The notes beneath the pieces are model-generated. The model was not told the origin of the DNA, searched no databases, and saw only the letters and a program-made list of their open reading frames with translations. Both the position numbers and the translations under genes were made by a program. 19,282 nt of DNA from DATKMG01 sp035541995 (lineage in GTDB: Bacteria > Acidobacteriota > Terriglobia > Versatilivoradales > Versatilivoraceae): the NCBI GenBank assembly GCA_035541995.1, contig DATKMG010000763.1, positions 1 through 19,282 on the forward strand, written 5' to 3'. Each line of letters opens with the position of its first letter. Within the stretch, counting starts at the first letter, position 1. Of this stretch, positions 1 through 8,440 are shown piece by piece.

Positions 1-148
1 CCCCCCGCCGCTCCAAGTTTGTGTCGTCGAGGGAAAGTTCCATGGTAAGCACGTTTTTCGGATTGAAGCCCAGCGGGACTGCTTGAAGCCGGTAAAGACT
101 TTTCATCATTAATCCGGCACCAATCAAAAGTGCCAGGGCCAGATGCAA
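1..148 (-). pseudogene. Internal fragment of an ADOP-type permease, running off the left edge
   Basis: Reading the minus strand from about 148 down to 1 gives a peptide containing 'LALALLIGAGLMMKSLYRL', then 'GFNPKNVLTMELSL'. This is the mid-protein membrane segment and the start of the second periplasmic domain found in every ADOP of this window (compare 'EVALSLVLLIGAGLLIKSF' plus 'GFxxxxxLTM'). Nothing of the first half of an ADOP lies upstream. Instead the sequence changes abruptly into the start of a four-helix-bundle gene. The ADOP reading frame is shifted by one base relative to that gene, so a simple in-frame fusion is unlikely. The fragment stays open to the window edge, so its 3' part may continue beyond. 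It is best read as a 5'-truncated remnant. Confidence 0.75.
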
Positions 149-356
149 TAGAAAGATGGTGCAAATAATCACCCAGATGATCCCTGCCATGTCCTTCCGC
201 AATATTGGCGGGGATAGAAGTAACTGCTCTTTGAATCTGGCTTGCCAAGCCGTAAAGCTCACTTTTGGGAAACCTCTCAGTGAACTCATAACATTGAATG
301 ACAAGATCCATAGCTCTTTGCCAGACTAAAAGATCCCTGTAAAATTTTACTTCCAT
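142..356 (-). pseudogene. Truncated four-helix-bundle (23S rRNA IVS family) gene, N-terminal part only
   Basis: From an ATG at 356 on the minus strand the first 71 codons encode a typical four-helix-bundle protein: 'YRDLLVWQRAMDLV' at residues 6-19, 'FPKSELYGLASQIQRA' at 29-44, 'SIPANIAEGHGR' at 47-58 and 'DYLHHLSIA' at 63-71. These match the intact copy at 16378-16761. Homology stops there, where the ADOP fragment begins in a different frame. The frame itself stays open to the window edge, so a chimeric peptide of at least 118 residues could be made, but it would lack the last helices of the bundle. The family is associated with 23S rRNA intervening sequences and is also common as free-standing genes; its function is unknown. 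The start lies 45 bp beyond the stop of the ADOP upstream, with no strong ribosome binding site. Confidence 0.8.
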
Positions 357-389
357 GGAAGATTTCCCACTAACATTCCCCTCGTCCCC

Positions 390-403
390 CGAACCTCGAA
401 CCT
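390..403. repeat. Two perfect tandem heptamers CGAACCT at an ADOP 3' end
   Basis: Two exact copies of CGAACCT lie side by side, preceded in phase by a degenerate third copy (CGTCCCC, 383-389). The second copy overlaps the TAG stop codon (404-402) of the adjacent ADOP gene. By itself this could be chance. It is listed because the same 7-base period recurs with other heptamers at several other junctions in the window. Confidence 0.45.
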
Positions 404-2777
404 ATTCACACCTCAACGCCACCAGCGGATCGACTCGAGTGGCTCGCCGGGCCGGGAAAAAGGTAGCCAGGGCTGACACACAAGCGAGCAGCAACGAGAC
501 GGCCGCGAAAGTCCAAGGATCCGTGGCTTTAACGCCAAAGAGCAGGCTGGAGAGAAACCGGGTTAGCGTAAATGCTCCTGCCAATCCCGCCAACAGTCCA
601 ATGCTGGTCAACACCATCCCCTTTCGCAGCACCAGCTTGAGCACATCCCGCGGGTCGGCCCCAAGCGCCGTACGGATTCCGATATCATGCGTGTTTTGGG
701 CGACATAATATGACGTCACTCCGTAATTCCCCAAGGCAGCCAGGAGCAGGGCGATTGCGGCAAACCCCAGCAGGAGCCAGGTTTGAGTTCGCGGCTGCGA
801 CATGGAGTCGAGCACAATTTGGTCCATCGTTTTGATTTGCGTTACCGGCGTCTCCCGGTCTATTTGTCCTAGTGCGACTCGCACAGACTGGGCCACCCTC
901 AGGGGATTTGCGGAAGTGCGTAAGACCAGCGCTCCCTCAGCGGGAGGATTTTGCCGGATTGGCATATAGATGATCTGGGCATTATTGGCGGTGGGACCCC
1001 CGAACTTTATGTCCTCAACGATGCCGACAATTTCATAGGCAGTGGGAGGTGACTTCGGATCGTCCCCCGCCACCTTGCCCACCATTACCCGCTGTCCGAG
1101 CGGGTTTTTGGCGGGCAGGTATAATCTGACAAAGGTTCGATTCACAACGGCCACAGGTGGGGTCGATTCATTGTCTCGTTCGGTAAAGAAACGACCTTTG
1201 AGCAGGTTTATCCCCACCGTGCGGAAATAATCGGGGCTGACGGTTTCATAAACCGCGCCGCGGAATTCCGACAGCGAAGCGGGGGGATTTCCTGGAAGAT
1301 CGAATGCTCCGGCGATTGGGGAATCCCAAGGAGCCTGCCCCATCGAGATGCCTGCGTCGCGAACCCCGGGGACTGTCCGGACCGCGTCGAGCACTCTTTG
1401 GTAGTACTCGCGAATTAGCGCCGGGCTGGTGTAGTTGCCTTTTGTTCTTGAGAGACGCATTGTCACGACGTGGTCAGGCTGAAAGCCGAGGTCGACCTGC
1501 TTCATAGCCAAAAGGCTCCTGAGCATTAAGCCGGCTGAGGATAAAAGCACCAGGGAAAGCGCGACTTCGGCGATGACGAGAATATTGCGGAAACGTGCGT
1601 GGCTGGCTGCGCCGCTTAAACCTCGGCCCCCTTCCTTCAAGTCATCCTGCAAGTCCGGCCGCGAGGTGCGCCATGCCGGCAACACGCCAAAAAACAATCC
1701 AGTGATGATGGCAAGCACAAAGGTAAAACTGAGCACCCTGCCGTCCACGGAAATATCCGTGCTATTGGAAAGCAATTCGGCGGGGAGCAAGGCAGGCAGG
1801 AAAGTCACCAGTTTGACGGCCAGCAAGTACCCCAAAAATCCCCCAGCCAGCGCGAGCAGAACGCTTTCAGTAAGCAGCTGCCGGAGCAGCCGGCCGCGGC
1901 TGGCCCCCATCGCCGCCCGCACCGCGAGTTCGCGCCGGCGTGCAGTGGAGCGGGCCAGAAGAAGATTGGCGACATTCACACAAGTGATGAGAAGCAAGAA
2001 GGCGGATGCCCCGAATAATTCCAAAAGACCCTTGGGAAGCCCCAATCTGGAGACGGCCTGCAATGGTTCGACGAGACCTTCCCATTGGGCGCTGGCTTGG
2101 GCCAGAGACATGCCCGGTTTGAGCCTGCCCACGGTGCGCAAATAGCCGTTATTGGGGTTAGCGTCAGCCTTATCCAGAGCGAGCGGCATCCACATTTCCG
2201 GCCCATAAAAGAAACGGAAGAGGGGCGGCATGACGCCGATTATAGTGCAGGCCTGCCCATCCACGGTCACGGATTGCCCCACCACGCTGGAGTCCCCATT
2301 GAATTTGCGATGCCAGAGGTCGTTGCTGATGATAGCCACGCGAGGCGCACCCCCGCGATCCTCATCCGCGCTGAAGGTGCGTCCGAGATTGGTCGTGACG
2401 CCCAGCGCCTTGAAAAAATCCCAGGAAACCAGCATCCCGTCCACTCGTTCCGGCAGATCTTTGCCGGAAAGGGTAAATCCCGCCTGAGCCCAGCCGGCAA
2501 GGGTTTCGAATACCCGGTTCTGCTCGCGCTGCTGCAAAAGGTTGGCGGCTGAATACCAATTGCGCCCCCGGTTTTGTCCCTTGTCCCAAGCCACCACAAG
2601 ACGGTCAGACTCTTTGTATGGAAGAGGGCGCAACAACACGGCATCCACCACGCTGAAAATGGCCGTATTGGCTCCAATGCCGAGCGCCAGCGTGAGCACG
2701 ACAATTAGAGAAAATCCGGGGTCCTTTCGAATCAACCGCAGCCCAAATATCAGGTCACTCAGAAAATGATTGGCCAT
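402..2777 (-). CDS. ADOP-family double-FtsX/MacB-like ABC permease (copy G)
   Basis: This predicted inner-membrane protein of 791 residues has membrane spans near 22-46, 255-277, 303-325, 349-370, 397-420, 667-690, 720-740 and 757-776. Periplasmic MacB-like domains occupy about 50-225 and 425-650. ATPase-facing loops are seen as 'RRELAVRAAMGA' (281-292) and 'HDIGIRTALGA' (697-707). The C-terminus is 'RVDPLVALRCE', where the family normally has RYE. The end of the first periplasmic domain is shorter than in the neighbours: only about 25 residues separate 'PGMSLAQASAQ' from the next membrane span, about half the usual distance. ATG at 2777 is preferred because it aligns with the paralogs' starts. 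A GTG at 2789 with AAAGGA 10 bases upstream is the alternative. It lies 88 bp after ADOP-F. The substrate is unknown, and a MacB-like role in export or envelope stress is only an analogy. Confidence 0.93.
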   Translation of the reverse strand: MANHFLSDLIFGLRLIRKDPGFSLIVVLTLALGIGANTAIFSVVDAVLLRPLPYKESDRLVVAWDKGQNRGRNWYSAANLLQQREQNRVFETLAGWAQAGFTLSGKDLPERVDGMLVSWDFFKALGVTTNLGRTFSADEDRGGAPRVAIISNDLWHRKFNGDSSVVGQSVTVDGQACTIIGVMPPLFRFFYGPEMWMPLALDKADANPNNGYLRTVGRLKPGMSLAQASAQWEGLVEPLQAVSRLGLPKGLLELFGASAFLLLITCVNVANLLLARSTARRRELAVRAAMGASRGRLLRQLLTESVLLALAGGFLGYLLAVKLVTFLPALLPAELLSNSTDISVDGRVLSFTFVLAIITGLFFGVLPAWRTSRPDLQDDLKEGGRGLSGAASHARFRNILVIAEVALSLVLLSSAGLMLRSLLAMKQVDLGFQPDHVVTMRLSRTKGNYTSPALIREYYQRVLDAVRTVPGVRDAGISMGQAPWDSPIAGAFDLPGNPPASLSEFRGAVYETVSPDYFRTVGINLLKGRFFTERDNESTPPVAVVNRTFVRLYLPAKNPLGQRVMVGKVAGDDPKSPPTAYEIVGIVEDIKFGGPTANNAQIIYMPIRQNPPAEGALVLRTSANPLRVAQSVRVALGQIDRETPVTQIKTMDQIVLDSMSQPRTQTWLLLGFAAIALLLAALGNYGVTSYYVAQNTHDIGIRTALGADPRDVLKLVLRKGMVLTSIGLLAGLAGAFTLTRFLSSLLFGVKATDPWTFAAVSLLLACVSALATFFPARRATRVDPLVALRCE

Positions 2778-2814
2778 GGCAACCCCCACAATTATGAATT
2801 CCTTTGTTGGCTTT

Positions 2815-2842
2815 TAGCAGTAGGCTGATCGCTAATTGTTGA
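2815..2842. repeat. Degenerate heptamer-like tract between two ADOP genes
   Basis: The gap between ADOP-F and ADOP-G can be read as TAGCAGT, AGGCTGA, TCGCTAA, TTGTTGA with a 7-base period. It shares 'CTGATCGCT' (2825-2833) with the clearer heptamer array at 13837-13857. The copies are degenerate, and the case rests mainly on that shared block and the equivalent position in a gap. Confidence 0.25.
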
Positions 2843-2865
2843 CACCTTCATTCTCCTCTTGGTTC

Positions 2866-5388
2866 CTACTCGTGCCTCAACGCCACCATGGGATCTACCT
2901 TGCTGGCGCGCCGGGATGGGATAGAAGCAGCCAACAGTGCAATCCCAGTTAAGGTCAGGACTGCCACGCTATAGGTTAGTGGATCTATGGATGCCAATCC
3001 AAACAGGTGGCTGGCAAGCAGCCTGGATGTACCGATGGCTCCTATCAGCCCCAAAAAAGTGCCCAACAAAATTAGAAGCATGGCTTCGCGCAAGACCATG
3101 TATAGAATATTTCGCCGCTGGGCCCCCAAGGCCATTCGAATGCCTATCTCCCTGGTCCGGCAAGCGACACCAAAAGAGACGATTCCGTAAAGGCCGATAC
3201 AGGATAGGAGCAAAGCCAACCCTCCGAAAAAAGTAGAGAGCCACGCCACATTGCTTTCTAACCGCACCGAATCGTGAATCTGCTCGCTCAGGGCGCGGAT
3301 ACCGGTAATCGGAAGGTTCTTGTCTGTTCTCCTGATGGCCTCGCGAACCGAGGCGGCCACACTCAAGGGATCACCTAGCGTCCGGACGTCAAGATTGGCG
3401 GCAAAAGATTCCGGGCCAGTGGCCTGAGCCAAAGGAAGAAAAACGACGGGCCAATATTTTTGACGCGGCCCATTGAATTTAATATCCTTCACCACTCCCA
3501 CAATTTCGGTTTCATACGCATCGGCGGGGTCATTCATGGAAAGGCGCCTGCCAATGGGATTCTGCCCAGGGAGATATTCCTTGACAAAAGATTCGTTGAC
3601 GACTGCCACCAACGGAGCGCCTGCTGTGTCCCGATCAGACAAATCACGCCCCATCAGCAGACTCATCCCCACAGTCTCGGCATATCGAGGTCCGACCCAA
3701 ACCCATTGGGCTCCCGCGGTTTCATTGGGGGGCGGATGATAGCCTTCGACGGCGATTTGGCCAGACCAGTTGGTGCCGCTCATCGGGCTGTAAAGCGAAA
3801 GGCTTGCCGATTGCACTCCCGGGATGGCTGTGACGCGATCCAATAACGTATTGTATAAGCCGTTTAGTTGAGGTTGCTTGTAACCGGCAATTCGCGGATC
3901 GATTCCCACTTCCAGGACCTTTTCCTGCTTCAGGCCAAAATCTTGGAATTGCAGGTTTCTTAAGGTTCGAATAAACAACCCTGATCCGATTAATAACAAC
4001 AAAGACACTGCCACTTGAAATGTTACCAAAGCCTTGGCGAGCCTGCTGCGGCCGCCCTGATTCCTCCCGCTGGCCACATCCTTGAGCGTCGGGGCAAGGT
4101 CGACTCTTGTGGTCCGCAGCGCAGGAGCGAGTCCGGAAAGGATAGCCGTGAAAAGAGTGACGATTAAAGTAAATCCCAGTATCCGAACATCTGGTCTCAC
4201 ATTCAATGCCAAAAGTCCTGGCTCCCCCGCAACCAAGGCAACCAGTCCGTTTACTCCCCAAAAGGCGATCCATATTCCCACCGCTCCGCCAAGAAGTGCC
4301 AGCATGAGGCTTTCGCTCAAAAATTGCCGCACTAATTGGAGCCGGCTAGCACCCATAGCTAGCCGCATGCTGACATCCTTGGTCCGCGTCACGGCTCGTG
4401 CCAGCAAAATGTTGGCGACATTGGCACAAGCAATGAGCAAAACCATGGAGACTATAGCCATCAACAAATGGAGGGGCCGCGAATAGAGGAATCGCAAAAA
4501 GGAAACTCCGCGGCCGCCAGAGGACAAGGAAATATACGACTGGTAAATTTCCCGCTGCTGGTCCTGCGAGGGGGCTGGCCCAGCCAACGATATCAAATAC
4601 TGGTGAAAGGATACGTTGGTGGCGGTGTTAGCCTGCCCCAGGCTGATTTCCGGTTTGAGCCGCCCAATCAAGTTGAGCCAGGAGACATCCTGATTGAGCA
4701 GCAGGGAACCCCTTTCCACCATCAAAGCTGGCTGCAAGGTTGCCGGCAACCAAAGGTCAGCCAAAACAGGTTCGACACTCTCACCAAAAAATTCAGGCGA
4801 AGTAACGCCTACTATCGTCATCACGATTCCATTGACATCCATGGCTTGAGCGAGAATCGATGTGGAAAGGTTGAAATGCCGTTTCCAATAACGATAACTA
4901 ATGACCGAGGCAGGCGCCGCTCCAGGCTGGTCATCTTGGGGTGTCAACGTCCGCCCCACCAATGGCTTTACCCCCAGCACGGTAAAATAGTTGCCAGACA
5001 CTAACCTGCCCCATGCCAGCCAAGCATCGCCTTCTTCCGCATTTCCGAGAACTCGAACGTTGAGCCTGTCCAATTCCGTCCGAAATGCCAAGATATCTTG
5101 AAAGGCGGGATTGTGAGTCTGGAAATATTTGAAGAGCGGGTAGGAGAAAACGTCCTGGCGGGCACCACCTCCCGAGATAAAGCCACGTCTATTGCCGTCT
5201 CCGAATAAAGCCAGCCGGTTTGGGTCTTCCACCGGCAAAGCCTTAAGCATGACCGCATCGATTAAGGTGAAGATGGCTGTATTCGCGCCTATTCCTAATG
5301 CCAAGGAGAGGACGATCACAAGGTTAATGCCTGGTGCCTTTTTCAGTATTCGCCAGGAATAGCGCACATCATGCCATAGTGAGTTCAT
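2866..5388 (-). CDS. ADOP-family permease of a divergent, longer subtype (copy F)
   Basis: This predicted inner-membrane protein of 840 residues has spans near 22-46, 307-329, 357-380, 403-424, 455-475, 717-740, 769-788 and 806-824. The ATPase-facing loops are 'TKDVSMRLAMGA' (336-347) and 'TREIGIRMALGA' (745-756). It differs from its neighbours. The first periplasmic domain is about 35 residues longer and ends in 'SGGRGVSFLR' (290-299) before the first FtsX span, a hallmark of a separate ADOP subgroup. The C-terminus is 'KVDPMVALRHE'. The start is ATG 5388, because a strong AAGGAG sits eight bases upstream and the product then begins like other ADOPs ('MNSLWHDVRYSWRILKKAPG'). A longer GTG frame to 5424 would run through that ribosome site. 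It lies 35 bp after the ADOP remnant. Its distinct subtype suggests it joined the array independently rather than as a recent tandem copy. The substrate is unknown. Confidence 0.93.
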   Translation of the reverse strand: MNSLWHDVRYSWRILKKAPGINLVIVLSLALGIGANTAIFTLIDAVMLKALPVEDPNRLALFGDGNRRGFISGGGARQDVFSYPLFKYFQTHNPAFQDILAFRTELDRLNVRVLGNAEEGDAWLAWGRLVSGNYFTVLGVKPLVGRTLTPQDDQPGAAPASVISYRYWKRHFNLSTSILAQAMDVNGIVMTIVGVTSPEFFGESVEPVLADLWLPATLQPALMVERGSLLLNQDVSWLNLIGRLKPEISLGQANTATNVSFHQYLISLAGPAPSQDQQREIYQSYISLSSGGRGVSFLRFLYSRPLHLLMAIVSMVLLIACANVANILLARAVTRTKDVSMRLAMGASRLQLVRQFLSESLMLALLGGAVGIWIAFWGVNGLVALVAGEPGLLALNVRPDVRILGFTLIVTLFTAILSGLAPALRTTRVDLAPTLKDVASGRNQGGRSRLAKALVTFQVAVSLLLLIGSGLFIRTLRNLQFQDFGLKQEKVLEVGIDPRIAGYKQPQLNGLYNTLLDRVTAIPGVQSASLSLYSPMSGTNWSGQIAVEGYHPPPNETAGAQWVWVGPRYAETVGMSLLMGRDLSDRDTAGAPLVAVVNESFVKEYLPGQNPIGRRLSMNDPADAYETEIVGVVKDIKFNGPRQKYWPVVFLPLAQATGPESFAANLDVRTLGDPLSVAASVREAIRRTDKNLPITGIRALSEQIHDSVRLESNVAWLSTFFGGLALLLSCIGLYGIVSFGVACRTREIGIRMALGAQRRNILYMVLREAMLLILLGTFLGLIGAIGTSRLLASHLFGLASIDPLTYSVAVLTLTGIALLAASIPSRRASKVDPMVALRHE

Positions 5389-5402
5389 CACTCCTTCTCC
5401 TT
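5389..5402 (-). promoter_or_regulatory. Ribosome binding site that fixes the start of ADOP-F
   Basis: The minus strand reads AAGGAGAAGGAGTG immediately before ATG 5388. The first AAGGAG is at ideal spacing (eight bases), the second is too close. This supports ATG 5388 over the upstream in-frame GTG at 5424. Confidence 0.7.
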
Positions 5403-5423
5403 GCCAGCGGCTGCAATACCGCA

Positions 5424-5783
5424 CTAAAAAGATGAATTATTTTCGGGAACCCGCAAATCTTTAAACTCTTTGTATGCAGAACTTGCTATCTCTGTGATCA
5501 GGGATACCAGAGCCAACAGTATTGTGACTCCCGTAAAAATCAGCGGGTCCTTCGCGCTGACGCCGAAAAGCTGGCTGGATATCAATCGGGTCAAAGCCAA
5601 GGCCGCCATTCCACCCAACCCGACACCGACCAATGTCAGAACCATTCCCTGGTTCAATACCATCATGATCAACCGGGGGGTACTCGTGCCCAGGGCGATG
5701 CGAATGCCGATTTCCCGTTGGCGCTGCGATACCGAATAGGCAATCACGCCGTAAATGCCGATGCTTGCCAGTGCCAGAGCCAC
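5424..5783 (-). pseudogene. C-terminal ADOP remnant with a replaced tail
   Basis: A 119-codon frame (GTG start) covers only the last FtsX domain. It begins at 'ALALASIGIYGV', carries the loop 'QREIGIRIALG', and runs to 'LLALVSLI'. Over 95 residues it matches the same part of ADOP-E at 64 positions by my hand alignment, so it looks like the end of a sister copy. Both ends are abnormal. Homology starts two bases after the stop codon of ADOP-E, so everything upstream is missing. The usual tail 'PARRAxRVDPMxALRYE' is replaced by an unrelated 23-residue stretch ending 'LRVPENNSSF'. It lacks a periplasmic domain and most membrane spans, so it is probably a non-functional relic of a deletion. Translation coupled to ADOP-E is possible because only two bases separate them. 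Confidence 0.8.
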
Positions 5784-5785
5784 CG

Positions 5786-8209
5786 CTACTCGTACCTCAA
5801 AGCTATCATAGGATCCACGCGAGCGGCTCGCCGCGCTGGCAAAACGCAGGCAAACAATGAAATTAGAATCATCAAAGCGGCAACGCCTGCAAAAATCAGC
5901 GGATCTGTGGGACTCACTCCGACCAGCTCACTGGAGAGCCACCGAGTCAAAGCCAAAGCCCCTGCCCCGCCCAGCACTAGACCGACCAGAGTTAGGACCA
6001 TTCCCTGCCCCAAAACCATTCTCAGGATATCGCTGGTTTTTGCTCCCAGCGCTTTCCGAATGCCGATTTCCTGCTGGCGCTGGGAAACCGCGTAGGCCAC
6101 TACACCGTAAATGCCAATCATTGCCAGGAGCAGTGCCAGGGCGGCGAACACTCCCATCAGGGACATGATCAGGCGTTGCCTGGAGAGATTGCGGGAAAGT
6201 ACCATTTCCAGGGTCCGAATGTCGGCAACAGCCAGAGTACTATCCAAAGTCCGCACCTGCTGGCGCACGGCTGCCACCAAGCTTAAGGGTTCGGTATTGG
6301 CACGGATTATTAAGTGCATCTCACCCGACGGCGCCTGAAAAGAGCAAAGGTAATAATGGGGCTGGGGTTCGATGGCCAGCCCATCCTGCCGGACGTCGCT
6401 GACTACTCCCACAACGGTGAAAGATGTCATATAAATATGAATGCGCTCCCCCAGCGCATCCCGATTGCCCCAATATTTGCGCGCCATAGATTCATTGATG
6501 ACAGCCACCGGCAGACTTTTCATCGTGTCTTGCTCAGTAAATCCCCGGCCTCGTTTTAGGGCGATTCCCAAGGTCCGGAAAAAACCGGGGCTTACAAATT
6601 GCACCATTTCACTAGGCTGCTCCTCCGGCTTCGGATCGGGGCGGCCTTCGATGTTAAAGTTCCACTCATATCCCCCCTGAGTGGGCAAATGACTTGTGGA
6701 AGCGGAGGACTGAACTCCTGCCAGGGAGGCCACTCGCTCCAGCAATTGCCGGCAAAGTTCAACACGCCTGAGCGGGTCTGGAAATAGGGAGTTGGAAATG
6801 GGAACCGTCATAGTCAGCATTTTTTCTTTGGAGAAGCCCGGGTCCATCAGCCAGAGCCGCACAAAACTCTTGATCAGGAGGCCTGCCCCCACCAGCAAGA
6901 CCAGCGAGAGGGCCACTTCTAAAATCACCAGTAAATTCTTGAGCCGACGGTGAGCGAAACCCGTTGAAGCCGCCCGTCCTGATTCCTTGAGTGACTGATT
7001 CAGATTCACACGGGAAGTTTCCAACGCCGGCACTACGCCGAAAACCACTCCCGTCAACAATGAAATCAAGAAGGTGAAGGCCAGGACCCGCCCGTCCATC
7101 GACGAAGCCGGCATATTCAGATCGGTTTCGACCAGGAAACCATTGATCAGGTTGCATCCCCAAGAAGCCACTATCAACCCGGCCGCCCCGCCCACCAGCG
7201 CCAAGAGCAGGCTTTCCGTGAGTAATTGCCCTACTACTCGCAACCGCCCGGCACCCAGAGCAGAGCGAATGGCCAGTTCCTTTTCACGGCTGGTTGCGCG
7301 GGCCAACAGCAGGTTGGCCACATTGGCGCAGGCAATGAGCAGCACAAATCCCACAGCAGCCAGCAAAGGGAACAGAGTAACCCGAAAATGCCCGGACAAA
7401 AATTCATGCAGCGGTAACACCCGGGTCCGGAGGCCTGTGCAGATTTCCGGATATTGTTTTTCCAGGTTTTCTGAGATGACACTCATGGCGGCCTGGGCCT
7501 GGTTCCGGTCAACTCCGGCTTTAAGACGAGCCACAGCAAGGAAAATGTGGTTTCCCCGATGGGCCTGCTTGAAGAGACCGGGAGTAAAGGGAACCCAAAT
7601 CGCAGGAGTGGCGTTGACCTCCATCAATTTGCATGCGAGTTGGAAATCCGATGGCAGCACACCCACCACCGTGTAGGGTTCCCGGTCAATGATGATGGAT
7701 TGCCCAATGGCATCGATGCGCCGCCCCAGATTCTGTTGCCAGTAACCATAGGTTACAAGAGCCACTGGAGCGCCGGAAGGAGAACATTCTGACGGCAGAA
7801 AATTGCGTCCGAGTACTGGAGTCACCCCCAGCGTCGCGAAAAAACCTTCGGAAACAGTTGCTGTTGCGACTTGCACTGCTTCTCCAGCGGCTACGACATT
7901 GGCATTCTTGGCGGTGTAAGTACCCATTTCTTCAAAGACGTGGTTGGAGGACTTCCAGTCCAGGAAATTCGGAAGGGCAACATGCAACTGTTCCCTCCCC
8001 AGGGTGTGGACATATTCGTCTTCGAGGGCCACCAGGCGATCGGGCTCTCGAAAGGGCAATTGGCGAAGCAAGGCCGCGTTCACTACACTGAAAATGGCGC
8101 TGTTGGCTCCGATTCCCAGCGCTAGCGTGCATACCACAACGAGAGCAAACCCGGGATTGCGGCTGAGGGAACGCAAGCCATATCGGATGTCCTGAAAAAG
8201 CGTCTGCAT
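5786..8209 (-). CDS. ADOP-family double-FtsX/MacB-like ABC permease (copy E)
   Basis: This predicted inner-membrane protein of 807 residues has spans near 22-46, 279-302, 330-353, 376-396, 426-447, 683-706, 736-756 and 772-790. Periplasmic domains cover about 50-260 and 450-675. The ATPase-facing loops are intact: 'REKELAIRSALGA' (308-320) and 'RQQEIGIRKALGA' (711-723). The C-terminus is the family-typical 'RVDPMIALRYE'. The start is ATG 8209, with AAAAGG nine bases upstream. An in-frame TTG three codons earlier is less likely because 'MQTLFQDIRYGLR' aligns with the other starts. Its last FtsX domain is close to that of ADOP-C (shared 'GAKTSDxLRMVxGQG') and to the remnant immediately downstream, suggesting local duplication. 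A 304-bp gap separates it from ADOP-D, so it may have its own promoter, though none is convincing. The substrate and ATPase partner are unknown. Confidence 0.94.
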   Translation of the reverse strand: MQTLFQDIRYGLRSLSRNPGFALVVVCTLALGIGANSAIFSVVNAALLRQLPFREPDRLVALEDEYVHTLGREQLHVALPNFLDWKSSNHVFEEMGTYTAKNANVVAAGEAVQVATATVSEGFFATLGVTPVLGRNFLPSECSPSGAPVALVTYGYWQQNLGRRIDAIGQSIIIDREPYTVVGVLPSDFQLACKLMEVNATPAIWVPFTPGLFKQAHRGNHIFLAVARLKAGVDRNQAQAAMSVISENLEKQYPEICTGLRTRVLPLHEFLSGHFRVTLFPLLAAVGFVLLIACANVANLLLARATSREKELAIRSALGAGRLRVVGQLLTESLLLALVGGAAGLIVASWGCNLINGFLVETDLNMPASSMDGRVLAFTFLISLLTGVVFGVVPALETSRVNLNQSLKESGRAASTGFAHRRLKNLLVILEVALSLVLLVGAGLLIKSFVRLWLMDPGFSKEKMLTMTVPISNSLFPDPLRRVELCRQLLERVASLAGVQSSASTSHLPTQGGYEWNFNIEGRPDPKPEEQPSEMVQFVSPGFFRTLGIALKRGRGFTEQDTMKSLPVAVINESMARKYWGNRDALGERIHIYMTSFTVVGVVSDVRQDGLAIEPQPHYYLCSFQAPSGEMHLIIRANTEPLSLVAAVRQQVRTLDSTLAVADIRTLEMVLSRNLSRQRLIMSLMGVFAALALLLAMIGIYGVVAYAVSQRQQEIGIRKALGAKTSDILRMVLGQGMVLTLVGLVLGGAGALALTRWLSSELVGVSPTDPLIFAGVAALMILISLFACVLPARRAARVDPMIALRYE

Positions 8210-8224
8210 AGAGCCCAACCTTTT

Positions 8225-8245
8225 CTATTGCCGATTTCCAATTGG
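8225..8245. repeat. Three degenerate heptamers upstream of ADOP-E
   Basis: CTATTGC, CGATTTC, CAATTGG lie in phase (8225-8231, 8232-8238, 8239-8245). The first two resemble the CGATTGC/CGATTTG units at 8406-8440 in the same gap and the same orientation. Confidence 0.35.
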
Positions 8246-8405
8246 TTCTTGAAAACACCTGTGAGGAAACCTTAGGAAAGCATTTGCACGCGGAATTCCA
8301 ATTCCCTGCGGGTCTTAAATTGTTGGAGTGGCGGGGGAGTTCTCAGTTTGGCGTCTATGAATGTGCGGTTTTGGGATCGGACCGTCCAGGATTGGGACGG
8401 CTTCT

Positions 8406-8440
8406 CGATTTGCGATTGCCGATTTGTGATTTCCGATTGC
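8406..8440. repeat. Five in-phase heptamers of the CGATTTG/CGATTGC type
   Basis: Five consecutive 7-base units are CGATTTG, CGATTGC, CGATTTG, TGATTTC and CGATTGC, with no base out of phase. They sit in the 304-bp gap 8210-8513 between ADOP-D and ADOP-E. The rest of that gap holds no gene I can support. A 68-codon plus-strand frame (8242-8448) matches nothing I recognise and reads through this repeat. The gap also has a 6-bp hairpin (8382-8400) without a T-run. Confidence 0.65.

Noticed and set aside
142..356. Treating the 4HB/ADOP chimera as a functional fusion protein
   Set aside because: The ADOP part is in another reading frame, so the open chimeric frame would translate it as nonsense.
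1573..2145. 190-codon plus-strand frame
   Set aside because: It lies wholly inside ADOP-G on the opposite strand and has the arginine- and serine-rich composition of an antisense shadow. The same holds for the 200-codon frame at 7074-7676 and the other plus-strand frames inside permease genes.
2792..2851. 19-codon minus-strand frame in the ADOP-F/G gap (ATG after GAGGAGA)
   Set aside because: The AGGAG is only one base from the ATG, too close to work as a ribosome site, and the peptide resembles nothing.
8382..8400. Hairpin CCGTCC-aggattg-GGACGG as a terminator
   Set aside because: The stem is only six base pairs and no T-run follows on either strand.
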